From a virus: a DNA stretch of 24,760 bases. Every line of letters starts with the position of its first letter. Positions within the stretch are counted from its first letter, which is position 1. Positions 1-5,505 of the stretch are shown piece after piece. The translations under genes and the position numbers were made by a program. The stretch covers positions 1-24,760 of IMG/VR virus record IMGVR_UViG_3300028835_000998, one strand, 5' to 3'. The notes below the pieces were generated by a model. The model worked only from the letters and a program-made list of their open reading frames with translations. It made no database searches and had not been told where the DNA came from.

Positions 1-40
1 ATTCCTCTATTCTTTCTTTTATATCTTTTGCCGATTTCAC
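1..40 (-). CDS. Truncated gene start, function unknown
   Basis: Only the first 13 codons lie inside the window. They begin at a GTG at position 40, preceded by a clear AAAGGAG ribosome binding site about five bases away. The visible residues (MKSAKDIKERIEE) are charged and probably helical but too few to identify a family. The gene sits directly downstream of a structured segment (61-236) and is probably co-transcribed with the recombination ATPase gene. Confidence 0.55.
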   Translation of the reverse strand, partial: MKSAKDIKERIEE

Positions 41-60
41 CTTTTTCTCCTTTCTTTTAA

Positions 61-236
61 GGGGTTCGCCGGCAGGATTCAAATTGGGAAGCCAAGCCTG
101 AAAGAGTCTAAGTTTGTGGTATGCTGGAATCTAATCCCACTTTGCCTACCTGCTGTGCGGATGTCCTATTGTGCCATCATTCCGCACCGCATAAGGGCAC
201 GTATTCGGGTTTCCTCAGAACGCCACGACGAACCCC
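61..236 (-). ncRNA. Candidate structured RNA with closing helix and pseudoknot
   Basis: This gene-free segment folds, on the minus strand, into a closed domain. Its two ends pair over 11 bp (226-236 with 61-71), including one U-G pair that would be an A-C clash on the other strand. Directly stacked on it is a 5-bp helix (149-153 with 72-76). Between them lie two interleaved helices: 196-200 with 171-175, and 181-187 with 155-161. This gives a compact H-type pseudoknot. It lies between two co-directional genes, so it could be a riboswitch-like leader of the 1-40 gene or a processed small RNA. It is not a tRNA, tmRNA or RNase P RNA that I can recognise. Confidence 0.5.
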
Positions 237-248
237 ATTCAAGTAGTC

Positions 249-524
249 CTACCTTACCATAATCCTTCTCTTGGTTTCTTTTACTTCAAACTTTAAAAAT
301 CTGCCCTTGAAACCTTTAAGTTGGTTTTCAGGGATGTCCTCGTCCAGAAGGGATTCATATGCAAAACGAACATCGGGTAGTGTCTCAAATGCACCCAATG
401 GAGATAGGCTCCCATTTTGTTCTCTAAACAAAAAGAACGAGGCATTTTTTACTCTGGGCATAGCGACCTTCTTTTCCTTCTCTATCCTTTTTGCTTTACG
501 TTCTTCTAATTCATCCTTTGCCAT
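249..524 (-). CDS. Hypothetical phage protein, 91 aa
   Basis: I do not recognise a family. I chose the ATG at 524 because an AGGTGG ribosome binding site lies eight bases upstream; a GTG at 536 is possible but sits on top of that site. The first 25 residues are highly charged (KDELEERKAKRIEKEKK) and probably helical. The rest looks like a small globular domain with alternating hydrophobic residues (ASFFLFRE, GRFLKFEV). It follows the recombination ATPase gene by 26 bases, so the two are very likely co-transcribed and may act in the same process. Confidence 0.75.
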   Translation of the reverse strand: MAKDELEERKAKRIEKEKKVAMPRVKNASFFLFREQNGSLSPLGAFETLPDVRFAYESLLDEDIPENQLKGFKGRFLKFEVKETKRRIMVR

Positions 525-550
525 TTTTATCACCACCTTTCTTTGGGATT

Positions 551-1660
551 TTAGTGTTTTGGTCTGGGCTGTTCTTCTTTGCCCTCTGGCATTTTCAGTT
601 TGCCCAGATCAGCCTTTTTGGTCATTAACACTTGAAGGTTTTCAGGGACAGATAAAATCCTCTTGGCTTTTTCTAAAGCCTCATTATATTCTTCCTTGCT
701 CTTTCTCTCTAATTCCGTTTTACTGTAAGTGTTGAAAAGATACAAGGACAGGTTGGTCTTGGCGAGCTTGTCGTCTCCAGATGAACTTGGAAAATTGGCA
801 GTCATAAAACCAAAGAATTCTTCCATCGCAATTTGACGTTGATTTTCCTTAATCCTCCAATCTGTTTTCCCGTTATCATCGAACATTTCCTCAGAGGAGG
901 TCTCTGTATCAAGAGCGAAGTGTTTACCACCAAGGTTGAGGAGTTTAATGGTGGGCAGAAAATCTTCAAAGCTTGGGTTGTCAATGCCCTTGCCATCCAA
1001 AACATCGTTGCGGTCCTTTAGAATGTGTGCCCTGTGGACGATTCTTTCTCCAATTTTGGAACCCTCTCCACCTATTTTTAAGCGTTCCATTTCAATTAAA
1101 AGACTGGGTTCGTAACCAAATTCGGACTCAGCCTTCATTTTTGTGCCAATTTTTTCAAGCTTAGATTGTCCGTCCGCATCTTCCTTCTCATTATATTCCC
1201 ACCCAGCACGACCACAAATAATACAATGAAGTGGAGAGTTTATATACCAGTCGGTAAACCGTCCCCATTCTTCTTTGAGTATTCCCCAATCTGGAAAGCT
1301 AATGAAATTACGTCCCTTTTTCTTTTTGTAACTTTGCATGAGATCTTTCCAGAAGGCAGAAATTGAATCAACAATAAGAATATCCGCCTGTTTCTCTGCC
1401 TCTTGACACATGGGAATTAGGTCTTTAAAGGCTCGGCGTTTGGCTACCAAGAGCTTTACCTTTTCCTTTTCAAATCGCCGGATCATAAAGTCTGCACCAG
1501 TTTCGGTGTCTATGAAAAAGACAGGTTTTTTATTGCCCAACATTTTACTCAAACCGATAGCGAAAGAACATGAGGTGTAGGTCTTCCCCGATCCGGCAAA
1601 ACCTAATACGCCTATCTTGGCATAAGCCTGTGCCATTTTTGCTATTTCAAAGAACGCCAT
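551..1660 (-). CDS. Sak4/AAA_24-like RecA-fold recombination ATPase
   Basis: A 369-aa P-loop ATPase. Residues 20-27 (GFAGSGKT) form the Walker A motif, residues 49-57 (FIDTETGAD) a conserved acidic strand, and residues 94-98 (ILIVD) the Walker B strand ending in Asp98. This arrangement is typical of the phage AAA_24/Sak4 group, RecA-core ATPases that act with single-strand annealing or replication. The length is greater than a minimal Sak4 because of a charged C-terminal extension from about residue 270, ending in a Lys/Glu/Pro-rich tail. Translation starts at ATG 1660, which abuts the TAG of the upstream gene; its AGGAGGTGA ribosome binding site lies inside that gene's end, so the two are translationally coupled. 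The family assignment is firm; the exact pathway is inferred. Confidence 0.85.
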   Translation of the reverse strand: MAFFEIAKMAQAYAKIGVLGFAGSGKTYTSCSFAIGLSKMLGNKKPVFFIDTETGADFMIRRFEKEKVKLLVAKRRAFKDLIPMCQEAEKQADILIVDSISAFWKDLMQSYKKKKGRNFISFPDWGILKEEWGRFTDWYINSPLHCIICGRAGWEYNEKEDADGQSKLEKIGTKMKAESEFGYEPSLLIEMERLKIGGEGSKIGERIVHRAHILKDRNDVLDGKGIDNPSFEDFLPTIKLLNLGGKHFALDTETSSEEMFDDNGKTDWRIKENQRQIAMEEFFGFMTANFPSSSGDDKLAKTNLSLYLFNTYSKTELERKSKEEYNEALEKAKRILSVPENLQVLMTKKADLGKLKMPEGKEEQPRPKH

Positions 1661-1912
1661 CTAAATCACCTCCTCTTTTACTCGAAGCCACTCGCTTACT
1701 TTCTCTGGTGAACCCCAACAGTTAAAGGGCAATTCATTGTAGACATATTCCACGATCCCCCAGAGAGCTTCCCTGTTTTCGGAATCTGCTCGTGCAAAAG
1801 CCTCCGTAAGATTGTTTTCAAGCACAGCTCGAAGAAAATCACCTGTTGGTATTTTGTCTGCAACGTATCTCTTTAATGCGTTTATAGTTCTTTCTGGAAT
1901 TTTTTCTTCCAT
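1661..1912 (-). CDS. Conserved small phage protein, 83 aa
   Basis: The protein reads IPERTINALKRYV near the start, NNLTEAFARADSENR in the middle and a GSPEKVSEWL ending. I associate this pattern with small conserved phage proteins of unknown function. It is predicted mainly helical with one cysteine. I prefer the ATG at 1912, which has a GGAG/AGGTGG purine stretch upstream, over a GTG two codons earlier. Its stop codon touches the start of the recombination ATPase gene and its end carries that gene's ribosome binding site, so the two products are probably made in a fixed ratio. Confidence 0.8.
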   Translation of the reverse strand: MEEKIPERTINALKRYVADKIPTGDFLRAVLENNLTEAFARADSENREALWGIVEYVYNELPFNCWGSPEKVSEWLRVKEEVI

Positions 1913-1952
1913 TTCCACCTCTCCCTCCGTATTAAGATTGACGGTTGACTGG

Positions 1953-1980
1953 GCGGGTTTCCTTGAGCGAGGAGACCCGC
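1953..1980. other. Inverted repeat between small genes
   Basis: Eleven bases at 1953-1963 pair with 1970-1980 around a six-base loop. On the plus strand the single imperfect position is a U-G pair; on the minus strand it is a C-A mismatch, so the better hairpin is antisense to the surrounding genes. The plus-strand hairpin is followed by a modest U-rich stretch. It may be an antisense terminator or a protein site, but the evidence is only the repeat itself. Confidence 0.45.
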
Positions 1981-1985
1981 TCTTG

Positions 1986-2141
1986 TTATCTTAGTCTTTT
2001 CAATGCAAAATCGAGACTTTCCTTTATTTCATCATCGCTAAGATTTTCATATTTGGTTTTACCAATTAGAACTCTAAAAAGGTATATCAATTCATTCTTG
2101 GTGCGAATAGGTTCTGATATATGAATAGTTACTGCATTCAT
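1986..2141 (-). CDS. Small hypothetical protein, 51 aa
   Basis: This short gene has an excellent AAAGGAGGTGA ribosome binding site in front of the ATG at 2141. The product begins MNAVTIHISEPIRTKNELIY and ends in a charged helix (SDDEIKESLDFALKRLR). I do not recognise a family. It follows the 2149-2319 gene by seven bases, and the end of that gene contains its ribosome binding site, which supports both reading frames. It is the last in a run of five tightly linked tiny genes. Confidence 0.7.
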   Translation of the reverse strand: MNAVTIHISEPIRTKNELIYLFRVLIGKTKYENLSDDEIKESLDFALKRLR

Positions 2142-2148
2142 CCCTCTC

Positions 2149-2319
2149 TCACCTCCTTTCAGCTAAGGATTTAATCGTTACCGATCCACCCTTAAAATCC
2201 TCTTCCTCCAAGTTCTCCATCCGTCCCGTCACATCCTCCACGTTCTCCCCGGAAACACTAAAAGTAACATTATCTTCAAAAATAACCGTGCATACAACTC
2301 TGATTATTTTTTTGTTCAT
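2149..2319 (-). CDS. Small acidic hypothetical protein, 56 aa
   Basis: The start ATG at 2319 overlaps the TGA of the upstream gene as TGATG and is preceded by an AAAGGAGGG ribosome binding site. The product has a hydrophobic beta-like N-terminal half (IIRVVCTVIFEDNVTFSVSG) and an acidic middle (RMENLEEEDF). This looks like a small beta-hairpin domain, but no family is recognised. The stop codon lies within the next gene's ribosome binding site. Confidence 0.7.
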   Translation of the reverse strand: MNKKIIRVVCTVIFEDNVTFSVSGENVEDVTGRMENLEEEDFKGGSVTIKSLAERR

Positions 2320-2474
2320 CAGCTACCCTCCTTTGTTTCATATTCTTGACAAGCCATTTCATCAAACCACTTATCAAGATGAACTTCCAGCAGTCCGCAA
2401 ATTCCTTCTTCCTCCCCCTTATTGACATCTTTGATATGTTTACATCTAATCTCCGAACAGATTATCTTTGTCAT
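2319..2474 (-). CDS. Small four-cysteine protein, 51 aa
   Basis: The ATG at 2474 overlaps the previous stop codon (ATGA) and has AAAGGAGG upstream. The product starts MTKIICSEIRC and carries four cysteines (residues 6, 11, 25 and 42) plus two histidines, spaced in a way that could hold a metal ion. The family is unknown. Overlapping start and stop codons on both sides show that it belongs to a translationally coupled mini-operon. Confidence 0.72.
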   Translation of the reverse strand: MTKIICSEIRCKHIKDVNKGEEEGICGLLEVHLDKWFDEMACQEYETKEGS

Positions 2475-2638
2475 CGCTCATCCTCCTTTGCGGTTTCAGA
2501 GTCATTGCCACCGCCCCCATCACTTGCACATCCATCACACATATCCCCCTCTTTTTCGACCTCAGTTGTTCCGCACTTGCGACAATAAATCGGGGGATAA
2601 ATTTGCCAACCCTGTCCAAGATTAAATTCCTCTTTCAT
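2471..2638 (-). CDS. Small zinc-ribbon protein, 55 aa
   Basis: A CRKC pair at residues 19-22 and a CDGC pair at residues 34-37 form a classic four-cysteine zinc ribbon. A low-complexity Gly/Asp/Glu tail follows. The ATG at 2638 follows a GGAGGATAAAC ribosome binding site, which lies at the end of the upstream membrane-peptide gene. No function can be assigned; such ribbons often mediate nucleic-acid or protein contacts. Confidence 0.75.
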   Translation of the reverse strand: MKEEFNLGQGWQIYPPIYCRKCGTTEVEKEGDMCDGCASDGGGGNDSETAKEDER

Positions 2639-2641
2639 TGT

Positions 2642-2728
2642 TTATCCTCCTGGATATAGCATTCCCCAACCCATAAAGCCGAATGCTATGGTTAAAAATA
2701 TTGGGTAATAGTCTTCATCATTCCACAT
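2642..2728 (-). CDS. 28-residue membrane micro-protein
   Basis: The ATG at 2728 lies inside the last codons of the upstream gene, and an AGGTG ribosome binding site sits just before it. The product has an acidic N-terminus (MWNDEDYYP) followed by one hydrophobic stretch with glycines (residues 10-24), then PGG. It would span the membrane once. The frame ends right at the next gene's ribosome binding site, which supports it as a real gene, but its shortness keeps confidence moderate. Confidence 0.55.
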   Translation of the reverse strand: MWNDEDYYPIFLTIAFGFMGWGMLYPGG

Positions 2729-2942
2729 AGCTTATCACCTTTTGAATGCGAAAATGTTCAGGCCTACCTCCACTGCAAAGACAATCGATCTCCTTTTCAA
2801 TCACCTGTTCGGCTAACTCTTTTGTTGAAAAAATCAATGCGGGTTTACCAGGTTTTGTCCTAAGCAAATCACCTTCGATACCCGTAATAAGTTTGTTTGT
2901 TGATCTATAAACTATCACATATCCAACAATTTCTCGGTTCAT
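2718..2942 (-). CDS. Hypothetical phage protein, 74 aa
   Basis: The ATG at 2942 has a GAAAGGAGA ribosome binding site six bases away. The product has a beta-rich N-terminus (IVGYVIVYRSTN), a helix (TKELAEQVIEKEI) and two close cysteines (CLCSGG). I do not recognise the family. It is the first gene after the structured segment at 2966-3117, so any regulation by that RNA would act on it and the four coupled genes behind it. Confidence 0.75.
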   Translation of the reverse strand: MNREIVGYVIVYRSTNKLITGIEGDLLRTKPGKPALIFSTKELAEQVIEKEIDCLCSGGRPEHFRIQKVISYVE

Positions 2943-2965
2943 TTTGTTCTCCTTTCTATTTTTAT

Positions 2966-3117
2966 GGTCAAGCCACCCGCCGAAGCTAACGGCACGGATC
3001 CAAAATCTTCATTATACGCCAAGACCTCTATCACTGAGTGGGCACCACTTAAGGTGAATTACTGCAAACCCAGCGATTGGCGGGGGTCTGTTTCCGCCAG
3101 ACCCAGATGGCTCGACC
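2966..3117 (-). ncRNA. Candidate structured RNA closed by a 10-bp helix
   Basis: A 152-nt gene-free segment. Its ends pair over 10 bp (3108-3117 with 2966-2975), with a G-U pair only if read on the minus strand. Inside are a perfect 7-bp hairpin (3098-3104 with 3084-3090), a 7-bp helix (3071-3077 with 3030-3036) that again contains a strand-specific G-U pair, a nested 4-bp helix (3053-3056 with 3043-3046) and a short hairpin at 2979-2993. An alternative 6-bp pairing (TGGCGG with CCGCCA) competes with the 7-bp hairpin and could be a switch. It sits just ahead of the ribosome binding site of the 2718-2942 gene, as a leader or excised RNA would. Confidence 0.55.
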
Positions 3118-3124
3118 AAAATTA

Positions 3125-3232
3125 TCAATCCTCCTCAAAAGGTAGGAAGGGGAGACCCTCTTGAAAGGGGTTAGTTACATAGAGGTTTTCTGGAATTTGA
3201 CTGTTGGTCGGATCTCCCCATCTGGGGCTCAT
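3125..3232 (-). CDS. Small hypothetical protein, 35 aa
   Basis: The ATG at 3232 overlaps the stop of the upstream gene (ATGA). The product begins MSPRWGDPTNSQIP and ends NPFQEGLPFLPFEED, rich in proline and acidic residues, without obvious secondary structure. No family is recognised. Coupling to the upstream gene is the main support; there is no independent strong ribosome binding site. Confidence 0.5.
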   Translation of the reverse strand: MSPRWGDPTNSQIPENLYVTNPFQEGLPFLPFEED

Positions 3233-3369
3233 GTTTTCTTCTCCATTAAAAGTTTAAGTTCTTCTGCCGCTTTTTCAACAAGGTCCGCTATCTTTTGGGT
3301 GGTCGCTCCGACCTTGTTGATCTCTTCGTAGCGTTTTAACTCTTCTTTTGTCTGTAAGGTTTCAGCCAT
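3229..3369 (-). CDS. Small helical protein, 46 aa
   Basis: The product is almost wholly charged amphipathic helix (KEELKRYEEINKV, TQKIADLVEKAAEELK) and may form a coiled coil. It starts at ATG 3369, three bases after the stop of the 3372-3995 gene, with a weak purine stretch (GGGGAA) upstream, so it is probably translated by re-initiation. The family is unknown. The coiled-coil character resembles the middle of the larger neighbour, so the two might interact; this is inference only. Confidence 0.65.
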   Translation of the reverse strand: MAETLQTKEELKRYEEINKVGATTQKIADLVEKAAEELKLLMEKKT

Positions 3370-3371
3370 GA

Positions 3372-3995
3372 TTAGCTTCCCCTTTGAGGTTCCCCTGCTT
3401 TTTCTGCATCATAGTCACAGATAATAAATTCTTCTGCATATTGAACACAATGCTTACAACCATCACAAACCCATTTTGCTTGAGGGCATCCGTCAAATTC
3501 CGGGCAACAAATCATTTCATAGTTTTTCAACTTAACCCCCCGCTCCAATCCCACTTCTGGCTTGCCGTCCTTGTCGGTGGGGACAGGTTCTTTCGCAGAA
3601 TGGGGATCAGGGCTGGTGCGTTCATCCAATTTTTTAACCCGTAACAACTCATCCAGCTTGATGATTTCACTTTTAATTTCCTTGATGTCTTGTTCGTTTT
3701 TAGGGATATAGATACTGGGGGTATCGGTATGAGCACAATCCTCCAGTGCCTTGATCTTCTCATCCTGCCCCCTCAGTTTCTTGCCGACGGTCTCGGAAAG
3801 TCTATTGATCCTTTCATCTTGCATTGTCAGCACCTGAGCGACAGAATCGGACTGTCTCTGGAGTTCGGATTCGATGGTTTCAAAGTGGGAGGTGATTTCC
3901 TGAAAAATCGCAAGAAAGTCGTCTTTGCTGGTTCCAGACAACCTTAGACAATTAATCCAATAAGTATTCGCACGAGCTACTACTTGTTGATCCAT
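3372..3995 (-). CDS. Coiled-coil protein with Cys-rich tail, 207 aa
   Basis: The N-terminal half is long helix with heptad-like spacing (about residues 25-85 and 100-122), suggesting an oligomeric coiled coil. A Pro/Asp-rich linker (about 123-150) leads to a compact cysteine cluster near the C-terminus (CCPEFDGCPQ, CDGCKHC, and one further Cys), which probably binds one or two zinc ions. The start is ATG 3995 with a GAGAGG site upstream. I do not recognise the family. A strong hairpin (4028-4069) lies in its leader. Confidence 0.8.
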   Translation of the reverse strand: MDQQVVARANTYWINCLRLSGTSKDDFLAIFQEITSHFETIESELQRQSDSVAQVLTMQDERINRLSETVGKKLRGQDEKIKALEDCAHTDTPSIYIPKNEQDIKEIKSEIIKLDELLRVKKLDERTSPDPHSAKEPVPTDKDGKPEVGLERGVKLKNYEMICCPEFDGCPQAKWVCDGCKHCVQYAEEFIICDYDAEKAGEPQRGS

Positions 3996-4027
3996 TTCTT
4001 CAAACCTCTCTTTCTATTTTTCCCTCC

Positions 4028-4069
4028 GGCGGACCGGGAAATTGCTTATCAGTAAAAACCCGATCCGCC
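4028..4069 (-). promoter_or_regulatory. 11-bp leader hairpin upstream of the coiled-coil gene
   Basis: Bases 4059-4069 pair with 4028-4038 over 11 bp around a 20-base loop. The one imperfect position is a U-G pair on the minus strand and an A-C mismatch on the plus strand. No U-run follows, so it is unlikely to be a simple terminator. It ends about 30 bases before the start codon of the 3372-3995 gene and could stabilise or regulate that message. Confidence 0.5.
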
Positions 4070-4081
4070 AGGAAGGTTCTT

Positions 4082-4259
4082 TCAAGAAGGAGGCGATAAC
4101 CATCCACTTGAAAGGAGTAAACCAATTACTTTATTCCCTTCGATACTTTCTGCTTTGAGAACCCCAAAGATTAAAATACAAAGAACGGCTATTATAAAAA
4201 TCATTATACCGACAGTAGCTACAAAAGAGAAGCCTTGATTCTGTGTCGTCTCTCATCAT
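4082..4259 (-). pseudogene. Small single-span membrane protein, apparently frameshifted
   Basis: The frame that starts at the ATGA-coupled ATG (4259) gives a 42-aa product that does not look natural and ends at 4131. A second frame encodes a convincing membrane peptide, with a hydrophobic span MIFIIAVLCILIFGVL and a polar tail ending SPPS at 4082, but it has no good start codon except an internal ATG at 4204. Adding two bases in the short GA run near 4250 would join the good start to the good frame, reading MMRETTQNQGF before the membrane span. A disrupted gene, a slippage-controlled gene or a base error would all fit. Confidence 0.45.
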
Positions 4260-4519
4260 GCCCTCCGCTTTGATCGTTTGACTATGGGCTTCTTTAGCCC
4301 CTTATTCTTGATTTTAGGTGCTTGGTGCATCACTCGGTTTTCACAGCTAAAACGAATTATCCTGCCGTTATTCGTGTCTTTCTGGATTTCGCCAGAGTGG
4401 TTAGAGCAGGGGCAAACCTTCCAGTCCACTTGAACAAGACTCCTCCACATTTTCTTTATTGCCACACAATTCAAACAGGGCTTTAAAGTCAGACCTTTTT
4501 CGTTTTTAAGGGTTTTCAT
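4256..4519 (-). CDS. Basic Cys-rich protein, 87 aa
   Basis: The cysteine pairs CLNC (residues 15-18) and CPC (36-38), plus a nearby His and a further Cys, suggest a zinc-binding fold. A strongly basic tail (KIKNKGLKKPIVKRSKRR) suggests nucleic-acid binding. The start is ATG 4519 with AAAGGA close by. The first nine codons are nearly the same as those of the 4535-4711 gene, so part of one gene appears to have been copied. No family is recognised. Confidence 0.75.
   Translation of the reverse strand: MKTLKNEKGLTLKPCLNCVAIKKMWRSLVQVDWKVCPCSNHSGEIQKDTNNGRIIRFSCENRVMHQAPKIKNKGLKKPIVKRSKRRA
4491..4519 (-). repeat. Duplicated gene start, copy 1
   Basis: These 29 bases, covering the first codons of the 4256-4519 gene, match 4683-4711 at 27 of 29 positions. 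Both copies encode MKT-(L/F)-x-NEKGL. The proteins diverge right after, so only the translation start region was duplicated. Confidence 0.8.
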
Positions 4520-4534
4520 GTCCTTTCTTTCTTT

Positions 4535-4711
4535 TTAGTTTCCCTTTAGTTTCTCTGCTATTTTCAAAATAGCACAACCTGCCTGGTATGGTGTTTCCTC
4601 AATCCACCAAGCACAACGCTCCTTATCACATACAAACGATTGATGCCCTTTTTTAAAATAACTAAGGGGACAAATCAAATCCAGACCTTTTTCGTTTTCA
4701 AAGGTTTTCAT
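4535..4711 (-). CDS. Small Cys-rich phage protein, 58 aa
   Basis: The product contains CPLSYFKKG, CDKERCAWWI and GCAILK segments. Four cysteines flank an aromatic core, a pattern I associate with small conserved phage proteins of unknown role. The start ATG at 4711 overlaps the upstream stop codon (ATGA), with an AAGGAAGAG site before it. The stop codon lies 15 bases before the next gene. The N-terminus is shared with the 4256-4519 protein through the local duplication. Confidence 0.78.
   Translation of the reverse strand: MKTFENEKGLDLICPLSYFKKGHQSFVCDKERCAWWIEETPYQAGCAILKIAEKLKGN
4683..4711 (-). repeat. Duplicated gene start, copy 2
   Basis: This is the second copy of the 29-base translation start region that also begins the 4256-4519 gene. 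It starts the 4535-4711 gene and differs at two positions. Confidence 0.8.
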
Positions 4712-4908
4712 GGCTTCTCTTCCTTCAAAGATTGTCCCAAAACCTCAATGGTTTTCCTTTTCGAACAGTCCGAACACTCATAAAGAATGGTGGTTACTCC
4801 GAAGCATAACCGCCCCATCTCTTCTTGAGTTATCCATTGTGCCTTAACACCTTCTCTTGGCGGTGCCCAAAACCGCTCTAATTCGACCCATTTATGTTTG
4901 TGGAACAT
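4708..4908 (-). CDS. Small zinc-binding protein, 66 aa
   Basis: The protein starts MFHKHKWVELERFW and later has LYECSDCSKRKTIEVLG. The HKHKW motif with a CSDC pair is typical of a small His/Cys zinc ribbon of the kind that fuses two beta strands. I prefer the ATG at 4908, seven bases after GGAGG, to an ATG two codons earlier that sits too close to the site. It overlaps the upstream gene by 17 bases and the downstream start by four. Function is unknown. Confidence 0.75.
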   Translation of the reverse strand: MFHKHKWVELERFWAPPREGVKAQWITQEEMGRLCFGVTTILYECSDCSKRKTIEVLGQSLKEEKP

Positions 4909-5119
4909 ACTCATCCCTCCTACTTTTTATAAATGACCGACAAACCTCATACCTCTTTCCGTTCATCCCGATAAACCAGGGAATATTGTCCCTCTTCAAC
5001 AAGTGGGTGGCGAACATAATTTCTTCGGGGTTAGGCCAAGGAACCGTTAGCTTTGTAATCTTCGCCTCCCGATTTATCCAGTCATCATACAGTTTTCTGT
5101 TACCTCTGTAATAGATCAT
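4892..5119 (-). CDS. Hypothetical protein, 75 aa
   Basis: The product (MIYYRGNRKLYDDWINREAK at the start) is basic and aromatic, with no recognised motif. I chose the ATG at 5119, which is nine bases after an AGGTG site; a GTG at 5131 is an alternative. It overlaps the next gene by 17 bases and follows the 5139-5402 gene by 19 bases, so it belongs to the same transcript from the promoter at 5446-5473. Confidence 0.68.
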   Translation of the reverse strand: MIYYRGNRKLYDDWINREAKITKLTVPWPNPEEIMFATHLLKRDNIPWFIGMNGKRYEVCRSFIKSRRDEYVPQT

Positions 5120-5138
5120 AAAAACCAACACCTGCTCT

Positions 5139-5402
5139 CTATGCTTGATTTATTAAAGCACTTGGTTCAAAACATTCCTTGCAAAGATAAACAGCGACAG
5201 CACAATTATCATGTAACCAATAGTCCCCCTTGCCACCGTTACTTCGTAAATGGCAAATAAATTCTTCAGTTTTAGGTGGAAAATCCTCAAATCCCACAAA
5301 CATGATCCTTGCCTCACCTTTGCACTTATGGCATTCAACGGTTTTGGGAAATTCTTTTTGCCATGATTGTTTTAAGCCCGTTTCTCCTAAATGTATTTTC
5401 AC
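5139..5402 (-). CDS. Conserved phage zinc protein, 87 aa
   Basis: A CHKC pair (residues 24-27) and a CKEC pair (74-77) frame a domain with GKGDYWLHDNCAVAVYLC in its second half. I recall this layout from small conserved phage proteins of unknown function. Translation starts at GTG 5402 with a textbook AAAGGAG site five bases away; no ATG fits. It is the first gene after the promoter at 5446-5473, so it leads a transcription unit. Confidence 0.8.
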   Translation of the reverse strand: MKIHLGETGLKQSWQKEFPKTVECHKCKGEARIMFVGFEDFPPKTEEFICHLRSNGGKGDYWLHDNCAVAVYLCKECFEPSALINQA

Positions 5403-5445
5403 TTTTTCTCCTTTAAAGGGTTAAAGATTTAAAAGCCTAAGTATC

Positions 5446-5473
5446 AATATAGGTGAAGTTAAAACCTTGTCAA
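5446..5473 (-). promoter_or_regulatory. Sigma70-type promoter, minus strand
   Basis: A perfect TTGACA (-35, at 5468-5473) and TATATT (-10, at 5446-5451) are separated by 16 bases. They point at the 5139-5402 gene in a 100-base gap with no open frame. The -10 hexamer and spacing are identical to those of the promoter at 7759-7786. Confidence 0.72.
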
Positions 5474-5505
5474 CCCTATTTTTAGGAAAGATTGACCCTA
5501 TATAT

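Noticed and set aside
61-236. tRNA, tmRNA or RNase P RNA
   Set aside because: The T-loop-like bases near the 3' side have no T-stem, there is no CCA end, and no tmRNA or RNase P core motifs are visible.
271-735. Long plus-strand frame of 154 codons
   Set aside because: It overlaps two well-supported minus-strand genes and looks like the shadow of the ATPase gene and its neighbour.
3012-3119. 35-codon minus-strand frame starting with TTG after a GAGGAGG tract
   Set aside because: A TTG start ten bases away and a sequence entirely made of RNA stem bases make RNA the better explanation.
2964-3164. 66-codon plus-strand open frame over the structured segment
   Set aside because: It has no ribosome binding site, runs antisense to all nearby genes and is explained by the paired segments of the minus-strand RNA.
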